The position numbers were made by a program, and so were the translations under genes. Positions 1-12,708 of a stretch of DNA of 64,000 nucleotides are shown in pieces. Within the stretch, counting starts at the first letter, position 1. Each line of letters opens with the position of its first letter. Below the pieces are notes generated by a model, which did not search any database, was not told the DNA's origin, and was given only the letters and a program-made list of their open reading frames with translations. The stretch covers positions 152,937,915-153,001,914 of the forward strand of contig OZ010791.1 in the NCBI GenBank assembly GCA_963932465.1, given 5' to 3'. Origin of the DNA: Maratus speciosus (lineage: Eukaryota > Arthropoda > Arachnida > Araneae > Salticidae).

Positions 1-419
1 CGTTAAATAGAGGTCCGACTGTATTATAACAATGTTGAATTTGTAAAGAGATTTTCTCTAATAAATCCATCTTTTTCTCAATGAAAAAAAATTAGCTGTA
101 GAAATATACAGTGAAAACATAATTTGGAATGATGTTTTATTAATGTTAAAGATTAAGAAATCTATACATCACTGTAGAACAAGTAGGACTACATGAAAAA
201 AGAACTTTTGACTAAGGAAACGACTTTTAACATAACTTTAAGTTAATTATAAATAACAGGACAGATTTTATCTTCCTATGAAAACATATAAAACAACGCT
301 GAAGATCTTAAATACTTTATTATGCGCATTTCAATTAATTGTAGTATAAATATGAATTAATGATTGTTTCTCGGGCCGCACATAAAACGTCGCCGGGCCG
401 CAGGTTGAGTATGGCTGGA
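1..419 (+). repeat. Dispersed repeat A, copy 1 (possible hAT right end)
   Basis: From about base 45 this stretch is related, in the same orientation, to 24035-24465. Shared blocks include the segment around 'aagaacttttgactaag', 'gaagatcttaaatact', and the end block 'gccgcaggttgagtatgg'. The GC-rich end, read in reverse, resembles hAT termini of the kind that read like CTCAAACTGCGGCCC. The left end lies outside the window, so length and TSD cannot be tested. No reading frame of note. Confidence 0.6.
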
Positions 420-957
420 TTAAGGGGACTGTGGGATTTCCAAATCCCGAAATTCGACTAAAAAAATCGATTTTTTATTTTTATTTGGAGAATTATGAAA
501 ATTGATGCTCAAATTTATCTCATCCAAAAAGATGTTTTTCAATTCTGACGCGTCTTCGCAGAGATATAAACTTTTATATTTGTAAAAATTGTATACATTT
601 ATACAGTTATTATTATTATTATTATACTTAAAGTGCTGATTTCTCCAAATTGAAATTTTCTAACATTCTAAATTTTGAAACGTTCCATGTTTATTCTTAA
701 TTATCAGATTCTTTTGAAATTTATACCGTGTATTCTCTATACAATACTAAATAAATGTTAGCATAAAAAATTGCATTTCAGGGGTATTTTAGTGTTGAAA
801 TTTATATGCATATGAAAATATTTAGCTACTATTTTAGAAAAAACAAAGCATAATTATAAAAATATATTGTTTTCTGCTTGTACATTCAGCGAACTTTTAC
901 AATTCATGCCAAGTTCGATTGTAATAGGTAACTTTTTAATGCCCACTTTCCCCTTAA
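420..957. mobile_element. TTAA-flanked MITE with AAGGGGA termini
   Basis: Left end TTAAGGGGACTGTGGG and right end CCCACTTTCCCCTTAA form an imperfect inverted repeat, with TTAA at both outer edges. TTAA is the piggyBac target, so a piggyBac-type non-autonomous element of 538 bp is the simplest reading. A hAT-like element starting at TAAGGGG is the alternative. It has no coding capacity and lies directly after dispersed repeat A. Confidence 0.55.
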
Positions 958-2065
958 TTTGAAAAATAAATGGTTCTTTAAGGTGACTTTTAATAAACTT
1001 TCGGGAAGGAGGGATTATGATTAAAGGTAAAAATGTTTTTACGTGTTATTAATAAAAAATCAACGTATCACAAATTCTCGCCCCCCCCCCCCCCCCAAAA
1101 AAAAAAAAAAAAAAAAACTCACCTTTATGCCCATTTTTTGTCCTGTTGACTCCAAACGCTAATGGATAGGTATGTCGTACAATTCGCTAATAATTCTTTT
1201 AAAAATAAAAAAATATATAGGGAGAAACGTAAAAGTAGTTATTTTTGCCCCCTTATACAGTATCGAATTAATTTATGGTAAATTGTAATTTAGCACATAC
1301 CGTTCAATATTTAAAAAAGAGTGAGATTCATATGTGATGCATCTTTAATAGAGCATTCCATAACAAATTGAAATGGTATGCAGTAGTAATTACCATTCTT
1401 TACACTTCAGAGAAAATTCCGAAATATTTTAAGCGCGTCGATCGTTTCTATTACATTGAGAAGATATTTGAGAGCTGCACCGATTATCTATCTGAAGAGT
1501 CTAGCTCGTTTTCGTGTTCATTATTAAAATAATTTCATTTCGTGTTCAAGAAATATGTATTATTAAGAAATATGAGAGATGTTTTATGTATATTCTGTCT
1601 TTCTATCGTATTACACTATCATTTATCGTCATGTAATTAATCATCGATCGTTAAAACTTAATTACTTTTGATAATCTACAGTGATTTGATAGTTCTTTAA
1701 TTGGTTAACTGATTACATTCGTTGTTTATACCAAGAAAGAAATCTGGTGGATTTTCTGCAAATGTTGCAGTGAAAAATGTCATTTTATACTTATCGCAAA
1801 AGTGGTATCAATATATAAAGATTTCAACTGCTTATCCCGAAGTATATAAACTGCGAAATAGCATTATTTTAGATGGAAGACAAAGAATTTTAATCGAAGT
1901 GGCTGCAACATCGTGGTAAATTGCTATAATAAAAAGTAACTGTAAAGCATATCTACTATAAAATACGCTCTTTAAACACAATAACGATACAAGTAGCCGT
2001 CCCCCCCCCCCCCCCTAGAATCTGAACATTTTCCCAATCAAAATCTGCTTTATTTTTCTTTCTTC
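958..2065. other. AT-rich DNA, no gene seen
   Basis: Contains a C run followed by a long A run at about 1081-1117 and a C run at about 2001-2015. The 65-codon frame at 1722-1919 has no recognisable motif and no splice context that I can defend. Confidence 0.5.
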
Positions 2066-2067
2066 CT

Positions 2068-2350
2068 CATAAAATTGAAAGTTATCCTTTTGTAACATAA
2101 TTTAAAAACTTAATTTTCTGTAATTTTACATAGTGGTGTTTGTGTATCTTCAAGTATTTAGTTTTTTTTTTCTATATTAGTCTTGATTAACATACAAAAA
2201 TTGAAAGTTAACGCTTGCATAAAATTGAAAGTTAAAATTTTTGGAAATAATTTAATAATTTAAAACTTTGCAATTATACATAGCGGTGTATCTTCAGGTA
2301 TCTGTCATTATTTCTTTTTGCTACATTACTCTTGATTAAACACCAAAACT
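2068..2350 (+). repeat. Degenerate tandem duplication, about 150 bp unit
   Basis: Two diverged units, roughly 2071-2205 and 2222-2350. Both run from 'aaattgaaagtta' through 'ttttacatag(t/c)ggtg' and 'tatcttca(a/g)gtat' to 'cttgattaa'. No coding signal. Confidence 0.7.
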
Positions 2351-3829
2351 AAAGCATCCTTTTATTCACCGATATTCAGTTGTTGCATCATGTAACTTAT
2401 TGGGCTAATCAAAAACATTATTTCTGCGCTGTTTTTTTTTTTTTTTAAATATATTTTTAATTTTTTCCCCGCATTCTTCATTTGCATAATAACAAATATT
2501 TTTTTATGCTTAATACATTTTCTTTCTATAATATTTTTCCTTTCAATTTCAGCAATTTTTCACATTTGTACATTTGTGTACCTATCAAAGATTTAGATTT
2601 TTTATGGCGACACTTATATCAACCTGTCATTTGACTTGTGAAAAGATGCACTATTTATGCATTTGCCAACCTTTCATACGTCACGGACCACTAAATTCGT
2701 TACTCAAAATCCTGCGGTCCCGTAATATCATATTTTTTAAAAGCATAAATAAATAAATTTGTTCAGTAATGATCCGTGAGCGTCAATTTTATTAATGTGG
2801 CATGCACTTATTTATCATAACAAAATTAAAAACGTTTAGAAAAAATCGTAAATGCTTATTCAATCATAACAAAAATCTTTAAACATCTTATATTATTAAA
2901 TTATTAAATTTAGTTTTATTATTACAAAATATTTGAATTTCATTTAAATATCACATATCTTTTTCTGGGACATTTTTGTTCTTGGTTATTTGTAATAAGT
3001 TCATAGATTTTTAGCTCCCAATGATGTTACTGCAAGACGGAGAGCTATTTTCATTTCGAAGCGAACCCGACTGATACCTATTTTTTATTGCTGAGTCAGA
3101 TTAAAAATGCTGTTTTGCAGAAATATTTTATTGAAAACTGAATCAAATTTTTGATTGCGTTTTCACCACGCATTACATTTGCTTAAATACATTAAATCTA
3201 TTAAAACAGAACCAATTTAACGAAATCCGCCTTAAATGGAAAATTTGTTTCATGGTTCCGATGACAGAAATTCCATACTATTATGCCTGCTAAGATGGAA
3301 ACGTATGTACCTAAAACGAAATAATTTTCCGCTCCCTTACCGAATTCATTTTTGCAAGTTTTACTGCTTAAGAATTTTTTAGAATATTTTATTATTTTCT
3401 TTTAATCCGTACTACAACATCAAATGTGAAAATAATGTCCAGATTTTTCTGCGGACCTAAGGTCGATGTCTTCTACACTATTTTGCTGTCAAATTAAAAA
3501 CTTTTTGCATAGCAATAACAAGTTATTGCTTATCTTCACTGATACAAGGACGTTTTATTAGAATAAATTACATTTATTATTTAATCTTGTAAAATTCGCT
3601 AACATGACGTAACTTCAAAGTATTTTCAAAAGCAGAATTTTAACAATTACTAAATTCCATGCAATAGAGGCTTGTTAAAATTCTTGGATAATAATTTCCA
3701 ACATAGTTACAAACTACCCTTAAATTAACTTTTTCATATATCGCAAGTTTACGCTTCCAATTTTTTCGGCTGCGTATGCAGCACTTAAAAAAAAATATAT
3801 ATATAAAAAATTAAGTAATTATTTTGTCA
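2351..3829. other. AT-rich DNA, no gene seen
   Basis: No TIR, LTR or protein motif found. The 60-codon frame at 2574-2756 has no recognisable domain. Confidence 0.5.
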
Positions 3830-3831
3830 TG

Positions 3832-4765
3832 GAATTTGCCGGTATTAATTAACTGTGATGTTTAAATTCTTACCGCAGCACTTTTAAAAAAATGTGAATT
3901 TTTTTGTAACATTAAAAACAAAAATGTAAAATAAAGAATGCAGCACTTTTCTTTAAAAAAGTGAAATTTTTAAAGGTAGTTATCTTTCTATGTAATTTGT
4001 ATGCATTGATTTACAGTACTATTCTTACTTGTTTAAATTCTTGCCGTTCTGAAAATTTTATCATGTATTCATACATTATCAATTAGATGAATTAATGTAT
4101 AAAAAGTCTGAAAAAGACTTCATCAATAAAATTTTATATTTCCTTTTTGTAAATCCGCCTATAAAAAGGTTTATCTGAGAATAGTTATCTCTTTTAATTA
4201 TGTAAAGGCATATTTGTTACTTTTATAACTCTCCTTCGACAAACAATATTGATTTCTTAAAATCTTTAATCTTTTTCATAGCCTTTAGTAATAATAATAA
4301 GAATAAATATATTAAAAAGCAGTAGTAAAAGTGATTTCATATACATTATTTTATTCAAAATAAGATGAGATTAAAAAATTATATTTCCATGTAATTTGTC
4401 TGTATTAATTTACCGTACTATTCATACTTGTTTAAATTCTTGCCGTGTATGTATGCATTATCAGTTAGATGAATTAATGTATAAAAAGTCTAAAAAAAAA
4501 AAGACTTCAACAATAAAGTTTTATATTTCCTTTTTGTCAATCCACCTATAAAAAAGGTCTAAGAGTATGTTTCTCTTTTAATTATATAAAGGAAATGTGT
4601 TATTTTTCTAATACTCTTTTGAAAAACAATATTCATTTCTTAAAATCTTTAATCTTTTTCATAGCCTTTAGTGATAATAATAAATATATTTAAAAAAATA
4701 GTCATAAAATTGATTTCATATACATTGTTTTATTCAAAATGAGAAGATGAGTTTAAAAAATAAAT
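3832..4765 (+). repeat. Tandem duplication, about 400 bp unit, 2 copies plus a stub
   Basis: The block beginning 'atgtaatttgt' at about 3990 recurs at about 4389 and carries the same order of words: 'gtttaaattcttgccg', 'gatgaattaatgtataaaaagtct', 'tttatatttcctttttgt', 'tcttaaaatctttaatc', 'catagcctttagt'. A partial older copy starts near 3832. The units are diverged by many small indels, so this is an old local duplication and not a homogenised satellite. Confidence 0.85.
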
Positions 4766-4931
4766 TTCCATTTATAAGGAATTTCTTTTACTTAATAATA
4801 ATAACGTTAATAATAACGTTACTTCACATGTATTTATGCCTTGTTAGTTTTCCCTTAAAATTATTTTATTGCTGATAAATATATATTTTGTGTATCTGTT
4901 GACTGCATTAACACTATACTGAAATATAATA

Positions 4932-4972
<41 letters not shown>

Positions 4973-5304
4973 TTACTGTGAAGTTTTTAATTTTTATTAA
5001 AGCAAATTTACTTCATCATTTCTGAAACAATGATAATAATAAATAACAAAATATTTCTCAAAATATAATAATAAAAAAGTGTTATGTAGTTATTATTCTT
5101 TTACTCTGAAAATATCTTTTAGTTTAGAATCTAACAATTAATTGTATCTAACAGTAATTTACGAACAAAGTAACTAACAAAACCATGATAGGTTAGTTCA
5201 CTCTTTTGAATTAGTCGTTTATGCTTGAGTTCTGTATTGAAAATTAATGAGTAGATATAAATACTGGAGCTGCATTTTTATAATGAAATGTGCACGATAT
5301 GCCT
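4766..5304. repeat. AT-rich DNA with TAA microsatellite
   Basis: A run of about fifteen TAA units lies at roughly 4926-4972, inside otherwise unremarkable AT-rich sequence. No gene seen. Confidence 0.7.
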
Positions 5305-5500
5305 TTAAAAGGTTCTTGACTCTTTGTCCTCATTTTCATGGATCGAGTGATAGACGCTTTGTAGTTCTATAAAGGCCATACAATTAATATTCCAGTAGCA
5401 TAAAAGTATTTTTTATATTTTTAAAGTATATTTAAAACGCCCAGTAGCTCAGTTATGTGTTTGCGCTCTTGAAGATAGGTAAATTCATTGACTTTAGTTT
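5305..5500 (+). repeat. Direct repeat B, copy 1
   Basis: 'ggttcttgactctttgtcct' and 'gtgatagacgctttgta' recur at about 8309-8370. A following block with 'gcctagtag'-like and 'gctctt' words (about 5437-5480) recurs near 9020-9060. The spacing differs between copies, so the duplication was followed by insertion or loss. The long inverted repeat and a hAT lie between the copies. Confidence 0.7.
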
Positions 5501-5698
5501 TTAAATTAAACAACATTAAAAAAATGTTTCTGCTCCGATTAAGTAGATATTGCATAGAAATTTTTTGTGTTAGTTATTATCTTATATGAAACTTTATCAC
5601 TATCATTATTATTATTACTATTATTTGTATTATAACAATTTAGAAAATTAATGGTTCAAGGACTTTTTTTCTTCTCTTATTATTATATCATTATATAC

Positions 5699-6793
5699 TA
5701 GGGATGCACCGAATATTCTGTACCTATTCGGTATTCGGCCTATTCGGCCATGTTACCGAATATTCGGTTTGGCCGAATATCAAACTATTCGGCTTGCCGA
5801 ATATTCGGTTTGGCCGAATATCGAAATATTCGGCCAACCGAATACTTAAAAATACTTTTAAAATATATTTTTAAAAACCTTATACCACTTATACATTTAA
5901 CAGTCAACTTATAAAGATATTCAGAATAATTAGAAACTGAATCATATATTTAAATAAAAGAGAATGTTTTTACATTATTTATTTGCTGTTTGTTAAGTAT
6001 TATTTAAGAAAATTAACCAATCACGAGGATTTTCATAGGAATTTATTATGTACAAATGCGAGTTCCTGAACATTGTCTAGTAAATAATCTGTTTCTTGCT
6101 AAGATTTTAAGAACAACATTTACAATCTCTGAAAATGATCACCCACTCCAGACACCGATCTAGGATGTATTTAAAAAGTTCCTTGCTTAATCAAAGTAGT
6201 TAAACAGTTATTCTTGCTGAGTTGCCACCCTATAAAATTTGAATAGGTTGTATTATTTATTTACTTTTACTTTAGTCTCTTCCTGACAAACAAATAATAC
6301 ATGATCCTGTGCAATTTTTCTTCCAATTTTTTCACAATTTCTCTTTGATTTTAAAATCTTTGTTTTAGGATTTAAGAAAATTTTATTCATTTGTTTTAAT
6401 TCACAGAAGAAGCCATGAAATTTAAAATTTTATTAATTGAAAAAGTTTTATAACTATCATCTTGTTAAATAACTCAAAGCAGATTTTTTTCAGCATAAAG
6501 TTTACTTGAAAAAAGATCTTGATTATCAAAATGAAAGTTTCTGTTTTAAATATTATGCAAAACTGTTTTAAAATTTAAAATTTAACATTTTAATGTCTTT
6601 AAACTTTGAAATATAAAATTATTTGACAAGCCGAATATTCGGTATTCTGCCGAATAGTTACTATTCGGCTGGCCAAATATTCGGTATTCGGCCTAGCAGT
6701 TACTATTCGGCTAGCCGAATATTCGGTATTCGGTTCGCCTGTAGGCCGAATATTCGGTATTCGGCATTCAAATCACTATTCGGTGCATCCCTA
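5699..6793. mobile_element. Non-autonomous hAT element 1 (CCGAATATTCGG type)
   Basis: Inverted ends TAGGGATGCACCGAATA and TATTCGGTGCATCCCTA are flanked by a perfect 8-bp TSD, TTATATAC (5691-5698 and 6794-6801), the hAT hallmark. The element is 1095 bp with no transposase. Both subterminal zones (to about 5850, and from about 6625) are packed with the palindrome CCGAATATTCGG and variants, in a layout consistent with arrayed transposase-binding sites. The 77-codon frame at 6623-6856 is an artefact of this array. Confidence 0.95.
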
Positions 6794-7489
6794 TTATATA
6801 CTAATTATGATAAATATTATTTAAATTATAACTTTGAACTTTGTATTAAATCTTAAATCTGGGAATTCTAATATTACACTTCTTAGAGGTTTTTTTTTTA
6901 AATCACATAGATTTAAAAAAAAAAAAAAAAATCTGAAATCAGTGGCAGCAAAATAAATTTTAATTTTGTAAATGTTTTTTTTTTTTTTTTTTTTTTTTTT
7001 TTTCATCTGGAAAATCTGAGGTTTTAAAGATAAAGAACGGTTTTCAGAATCGTGGATAACTTGGACGAGGATATTGTGTATTTTTGTTCGTGGTTATATA
7101 TTCCTAGATTAAGAAACATTTGTCTTTCTTTACAGTGCATACATTTAAATTAGACAATATCTGTCTAAGTATTAAATAACTTTAGCTCTTACGGATGAGT
7201 TATGTGACTATTATCCTGTACACAGTTGGAAATTTGCACATCTGATTATAACTTAAAATTAATAAAAATTAAATATATTTAATTACCTGGAAAGCAAAAT
7301 TCAAAAGGGTTATTTAAATTTTACTTTAAAGTTTTGTACAAATGGGTATAATGGTTTTTTAAATAACAATCTTTAAAAGTTTCCTTATCATTGGATTTTC
7401 AAAAATACCTGTTGCTTTAACGTGGCAGGTGAGTTGTCTTCTAATTATGCCTTCCGAAAATCAGATTAAAGGAACCTTCTACATTAGGA
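6794..7489. other. AT-rich DNA, no gene seen
   Basis: Contains A and T runs at about 6914-6931 and 6976-7003. The 61-codon minus-strand frame here is poly-lysine from the T run. Confidence 0.5.
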
Positions 7490-7499
7490 GGAAAAAAAA

Positions 7500-7812
7500 A
7501 GCACTTTATGATTCTTTTTGTAAGAAAACTGCATGATGGATCTTTTTGAAATTTTAACAGTTTATTGTACATATCTTAAGGTATACACAAGAATTTTTTT
7601 ATTAGATTTTGTTGCTTCTGCTCTAAGTTATAAACAAATATGTTCAACCACATTTTTTGACACGGTGGGCAAGATTTAAAAAAAACTACTCAATGGATCA
7701 TCTTGATTTTTTTTTTAATTAAAGCTTATTTAATTGCCTTCTATATGAATTGAAGCTTTTGCTAAAATTATTTAAAAAAAAGTTATTAACCAATAAAAAC
7801 GAATTTTTTTAA

Positions 7813-7861
<49 letters not shown>

Positions 7862-8165
7862 GCCATTACATAACTTTTTAAAAATAAATTTATGGGTTCC
7901 TTTAATTTAACTGGAAGTTATACACACGAAGTTTACGAAAAAAATTATTTTTGCGTTTCAGATAATTCTGCAAGGCGCTATCATGCCCACCGTCCAGACG
8001 AAATTTTCCAAAGCAGTTGAACATATTTGTTTATAACTTAGAATAGAAGCAACAAAATCTAATAAAAAAAATTCTTGTGTATACCTTAAGATATGTACAA
8101 TAAACTGTTAAAATTTCAAAAAGATCCATGATGCAGTTTTCTTTGAAGAGCTTGGTGCTAGATTT
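7500..8165. repeat. Long inverted repeat (foldback), arms about 170 bp
   Basis: The left arm (about 7500-7680) and right arm (about 7980-8165) are near reverse complements. Each contains 'caaaaagatcc' and 'gaacatatttgtttataac' or their complements. The spacer holds a T run at about 7818-7855. No ORF and no TSD that I could fix. It fits a foldback element or an inverted pair of one short element. Confidence 0.85.
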
Positions 8166-9540
8166 TATAAGTACTACCCCAAAACGTAAAGAAGTTTATC
8201 GAGTTCTATACGGCACTTTTACTGGGAGAAATCTGTAAAACCCCTTTTCCTGCAGCGACAGTATTGATGCAGCAAAACACTATCTGATATTTCGTAACTT
8301 TAGGATTTAAAGGTTCTTGACTCTTTGTCCTCATTTTTATGTCTCGTGTGATAGACGCTTTGTAATTATGAATTAGCTTTGAAATTTATATTCCGGTGGT
8401 ATTAAGGAGATCAGGAAAAACTTCAAATGAAAAAAAAAAAAAAAAAATGAATGACGTTTGATCATGGATTAGGTAGCCTGTAATTAGTTTAGAATATTAC
8501 TTTGTTTTGAATTTATTTATTTATGTTTTATAGAAATAAAAAATATTTTTTAAATTAAAAAGAAATCATAATAACGAAAGTGAGCATTAACATTTTTGTT
8601 ATTGCAAAACAAAATTAAGTTTACAAAATTAGTTTTGCCGCGATTTTGAATCCAAATTCCGGATTTTTGAGTTTTTATTTCTTCTTTAAACTGCTTATTA
8701 CATTGTTTCTCAATTATAACAGAAACAAAAATAATTTTAAATACATTATGATTAAATGTTTTTGTTATAACTTTTTTTTGCGTATTATCGAGATATAACG
8801 TAAAAACAATATATAGAAGAAATGACAACTCAAAAACCTCAAAATTACAGTATTAATTTTTTTAACAATTAAATAAATATATATTTTTTATATATGTAAC
8901 GTAAATGTATAAATATAAAAACAAGTAATACTATAAATTAATGACAGGCTTCTTTATTTCAACTTCAGACAATTTTCGTCATTTCAAACAATCCTGGTTT
9001 CCTTAAAGTGTGTAAGTAAAATGCCTAGTAGTTCTCTTGTGTGTCTATGCTCTTTAAGTACAATGGAATTATGTATTTAAACCTATAATTAATTGAAGTA
9101 AAAATGTTCCTTTTTTTCATTTCTTTTGTTTTATATTTTAATAATGAATAAAGCAGTAATTTTTGTTTTATTTATTCTTGCATTCTGAAAGTAACAAATT
9201 CTTGAATCAATTTAGAGAATAAATGGAGGATATAATTTCTTAAGACTATTTTATAATACTATTAACTATAATTAATATTATATTGATACTTGATATCAAA
9301 GTGCATCGATACATTTTTTTAGTGCTGTAAATTAATTTTCATGATTTACTATGAATTACTTTTTTTATATATATATAAAAGTCTAAATCTCATTTATATC
9401 TATTGGTAATGCGGTTAAATTTTTATATTAAAAGACTCCATATTAACTTTTATGGCTTGTAAAACATAATAGTAATTAGATAACTGAAAGCACAATTTTT
9501 TAAAAATATCCACTTTTAGAACATACTTTAAAAAAAAGTC
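8166..9540. repeat. AT-rich DNA containing direct repeat B, copy 2
   Basis: About 8305-8405 and 9010-9085 match the blocks of direct repeat B at 5305-5500. The rest shows nothing. The 92-codon minus-strand frame at 8550-8828 is lysine/isoleucine/phenylalanine-rich with no motif. Confidence 0.6.
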
Positions 9541-11692
9541 CTTCCGGCCAGTGCCGGGAGGAAGAGGTAGCTTTCATAATCCTTATTTAAAAAAAGCCAA
9601 CTTATATCATGCAAACACACGAAGCTCAATTTAGTGGAAACCGAATATAGGAGATTCAATACTAATTTTTATCAATATAATGAATGAGAATTTCGCGAAA
9701 TTAGTCAGCTTTATCCAAGCTGCTTTTCTTTAAATTAACTTATATTTGGCTGCCAAATTCGGCAATTTCTTAAAGTGCCTGTCATTTTAAGACAACATGG
9801 TGGATGAGGCTAAGCAGTGAACTTGGTCAAGACCTTAGTATATGCTGTGCAAATGCTAACTCACATCGTAATCGGTTAATATATAGGAGTGCTGTCGCAT
9901 GCAAAAAATCAGATTTTTCAAAATGCCACCCACAATAGAAATTGAAACTGCTATATCTGAGCCATTTTTTAAGGTAAAGACAAACAAAAAATGCTCCTGA
10001 ATCCTTATATCAAGATCAAATACTTAAAAAAGAAACCTTTTTCAATTTCTAATTTTTTTGCACCTCACTTTAAATATATATATATTTTTTTTTTAATTTA
10101 ATGGCCGCCATTTTGAAACAATATGGCTGATGAATCTGGCCAGCGAACTTTGTCGAGGTGTTGATGTATACTATCCACATGCCTTCTTACATCGAAATAG
10201 GCGAATACGTGTGTTATCGCATGACAAATACAAGATCGTTTCAAAATGTTAGCCATGCTAGAAATTCAAAGTTCTATAAATCAACCATTTTTTAAGATAT
10301 CAACAAAAGAACAAATTTTCAGAAACAAAAACTGCTCCGGAATCTTTGTATCAAGGCCAAAGATTTTTCATTTTCCAATTTTTCAATACCTCATTTTGAA
10401 TTTTAAATTTAATTTTTTTTAAATGGCAACCCTTTTGAAACAAGATGGCGAATGAAGCTGGCCAACGAACTCGGTCGAGACATTGGTATGTACTATGTAC
10501 AGACCAAGTTACATCCAAATAGGTTCATAAATACCCCTGTTATCGCGTGACAAAAATCAGGTCGTTTTAAAATGTCAGCCACAAGAGAAATTCAAAATGC
10601 TATTACTCAGCCATTTTTTTTAGATATAGACGAAAGAAAAACTGTTCCGGAATCTTTGTATTAAGGTCAAACACATACAAAAAAATCTTTTTCATTTTCC
10701 AATTTTTTGGTATCTCATTTAAATTTTTTTATTTTTTTATTTTTTTAAATGGCCGCCATTTTGAAACAAGATGGCGGATGAAGCTGGCCAACGAACTCGG
10801 TCGAGATATTTGTATGTACTATGTACACACCAAGGTACATCCAAGTCGGTTCATAAATACGCCTGTTATTACGTGAGAAAAATCAGGACGTTTCAAAATG
10901 TCAGCCACGCTAGAAATTCAAAAAGCTATAACTCAGCCATTTTTTAAGATATAGACGAAACAAAAACTGCTCCGAAATCTTTGTATAAAGGTCAAATACA
11001 TAAGAAAAAATATTTTTCCATTTTCAATTTTTTGGTACCACATTTCAAATTTTAAATTTTTAAAAAAATTTTAAATGGCCGCCATTTTGAAACAAAATGG
11101 CGGATGAAGCTGGCCAACGAACTCGGTCGAGAGATTGGTATGTACTATGTACACACCGAATTACATCCAAATCGGTTCATAAATACGCCTTTTATCGCGT
11201 GACAAAATTCAGGACGTTTCAAAATGTCAGCCACGCTAGAAATTCAAAATGCTATAACTCAGCCATTTTTTAAGATATAGACGAAACAAAAACTGCTCCG
11301 GAATCTTTGTATAAAGGTCAAATACATAAGAAAAAAATATTTTTCCATTTTTAATTTTTTGGTACCACATTTCAAGTTTTAAATTTTTTTAAAAATTTTA
11401 AATGGCCGCCATTTTGAAACAAAACGGCGGATGAAGCTGGCCAACGAACTCGGTCGAGACATTCGTATGTACTATGTACACACCGAATTACATCGAAATC
11501 GGTTCATAATTACGGGAGTTACAGTGTGACATAGGTCAGATATATATATATATATATATATATCAATTTTGAACGGAGGGTGGTTTCGGGGTCTGGGGGT
11601 CATGATCGATGAAAATATACCAAAATTTTTTGAAATCGCTTTCCTCCGAACGGCTGCAATAGGTAGCTTTTTTGTAAAGAAAGCTACCTAAT
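9541..11692. mobile_element. Helentron-like element carrying satellite array
   Basis: AGGTAGCTTTC at 9565 recurs at the right end as one arm of a hairpin, AGGTAGCTTT (11661-11670) pairing with AAAGCTACCT (11680-11689). About 2 kb of tandem repeats lie between. A subterminal repeat at the left, a central tandem array and a 3' stem-loop made from the same word is the layout known for non-autonomous Helentrons (HINE/DINE-1 class). No Rep-helicase is present. Exact ends are uncertain because Helitrons make no TSD. A satellite bounded by unrelated hairpins is the alternative. Confidence 0.5.
9780..11535 (+). repeat. Satellite array, about 325 bp unit, six copies
   Basis: Units start near 9780, 10100, 10422, 10748, 11074 and 11401, giving periods of about 320, 322, 326, 326 and 327 bp; the last is partial. 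Each runs from 'aatggccgccattttgaaac' through 'gctggccaacgaactcggtc' and 'tgtactatgtaca' to 'ctataactcagccatttt'. The left units are more diverged and the right ones nearly identical, so the array probably grew from the right side. A TA microsatellite follows at about 11540-11562. Confidence 0.95.
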
Positions 11693-12708
11693 ATAGGAAA
11701 AGAAGCAGTTGTGAAATAAAATGCATTCATATACTGTTTTTAATCCTTTCACTTATTACTTCAATAGAGATAGAAAAGCATGGCTCACTCACCAAAATAA
11801 AATCTTTTACTATTTTATATCAAGTAAAATCAAATAATTAGAAAAAGAATGCAAAAATGTATATTTTCGTCACTCAGTTTTAAAAAAAGTTATTTTAGAT
11901 CCGGTTTAATCCAATTGTATTTAAAAAATAATGTTTAATGCGAACTATTACTATACATATTAAGCTTTTATTTTAAATCCGTATATAAATAATTCTTCCG
12001 CATTTACTTTCAATACATCTATTTTATTTTTTCCAACATTTTTACTTTCACACATCTAAAAATTCAGTAGAAAAACTAGACTTTCTAAAATGAATAAAAA
12101 ACAGAAAATTTGCTTTCCTTTATTTCTCTAGAAAATTGCTCTGAATTCAAAATGTGACATCACTTTTCAGTACCGTCTAATATTATATATTTTAAACTAA
12201 ATCGACAAAAGAAATTTACACATAAATCTTATTTTAAATCGCTAAAATTTCCCTAACATTTTCATGAAAATAACAAGCTACAATATTAAAATTTGTTCAA
12301 CATTTTATTTTTTAGCTTTTACAATTCTACATTCCATCAAATATAAATTGAAATGAAAAATTCTAAAACGTTTTAATTTTCTTATTGATTTCTCTAATTA
12401 TTGATAATATAAATTTTTAAAAATGAGTTAATTTCTTAACTATTCAGCTACATTATTTGATTAGATCTGAAATTTTATATTTTTATGGTGATCGTTTCTC
12501 TAAATTATCTGAATTTGTAGTCTATTTTTTTCATATTAATATTAATACAATATGAATAGAATTAATCATTATTCAAGCTTTTGGCTGTCTTATAAATTCA
12601 TTTATTCAAAATCTCTCAGCGAATTTAAATGTTTTAACTTTCTCTCTATTAATACGATTAAATAATTCCGTGACATTACCCCACTAATCAAACTTACATT
12701 CAAAGGTA
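11693..12708. other. AT-rich DNA, no gene seen
   Basis: No inverted repeat, LTR or protein motif found. Confidence 0.5.

Noticed and set aside
9780..11535. Tandem array considered as a CRISPR-like array
   Set aside because: Units of 325 bp repeat throughout, with no unique spacers, in a eukaryotic context.
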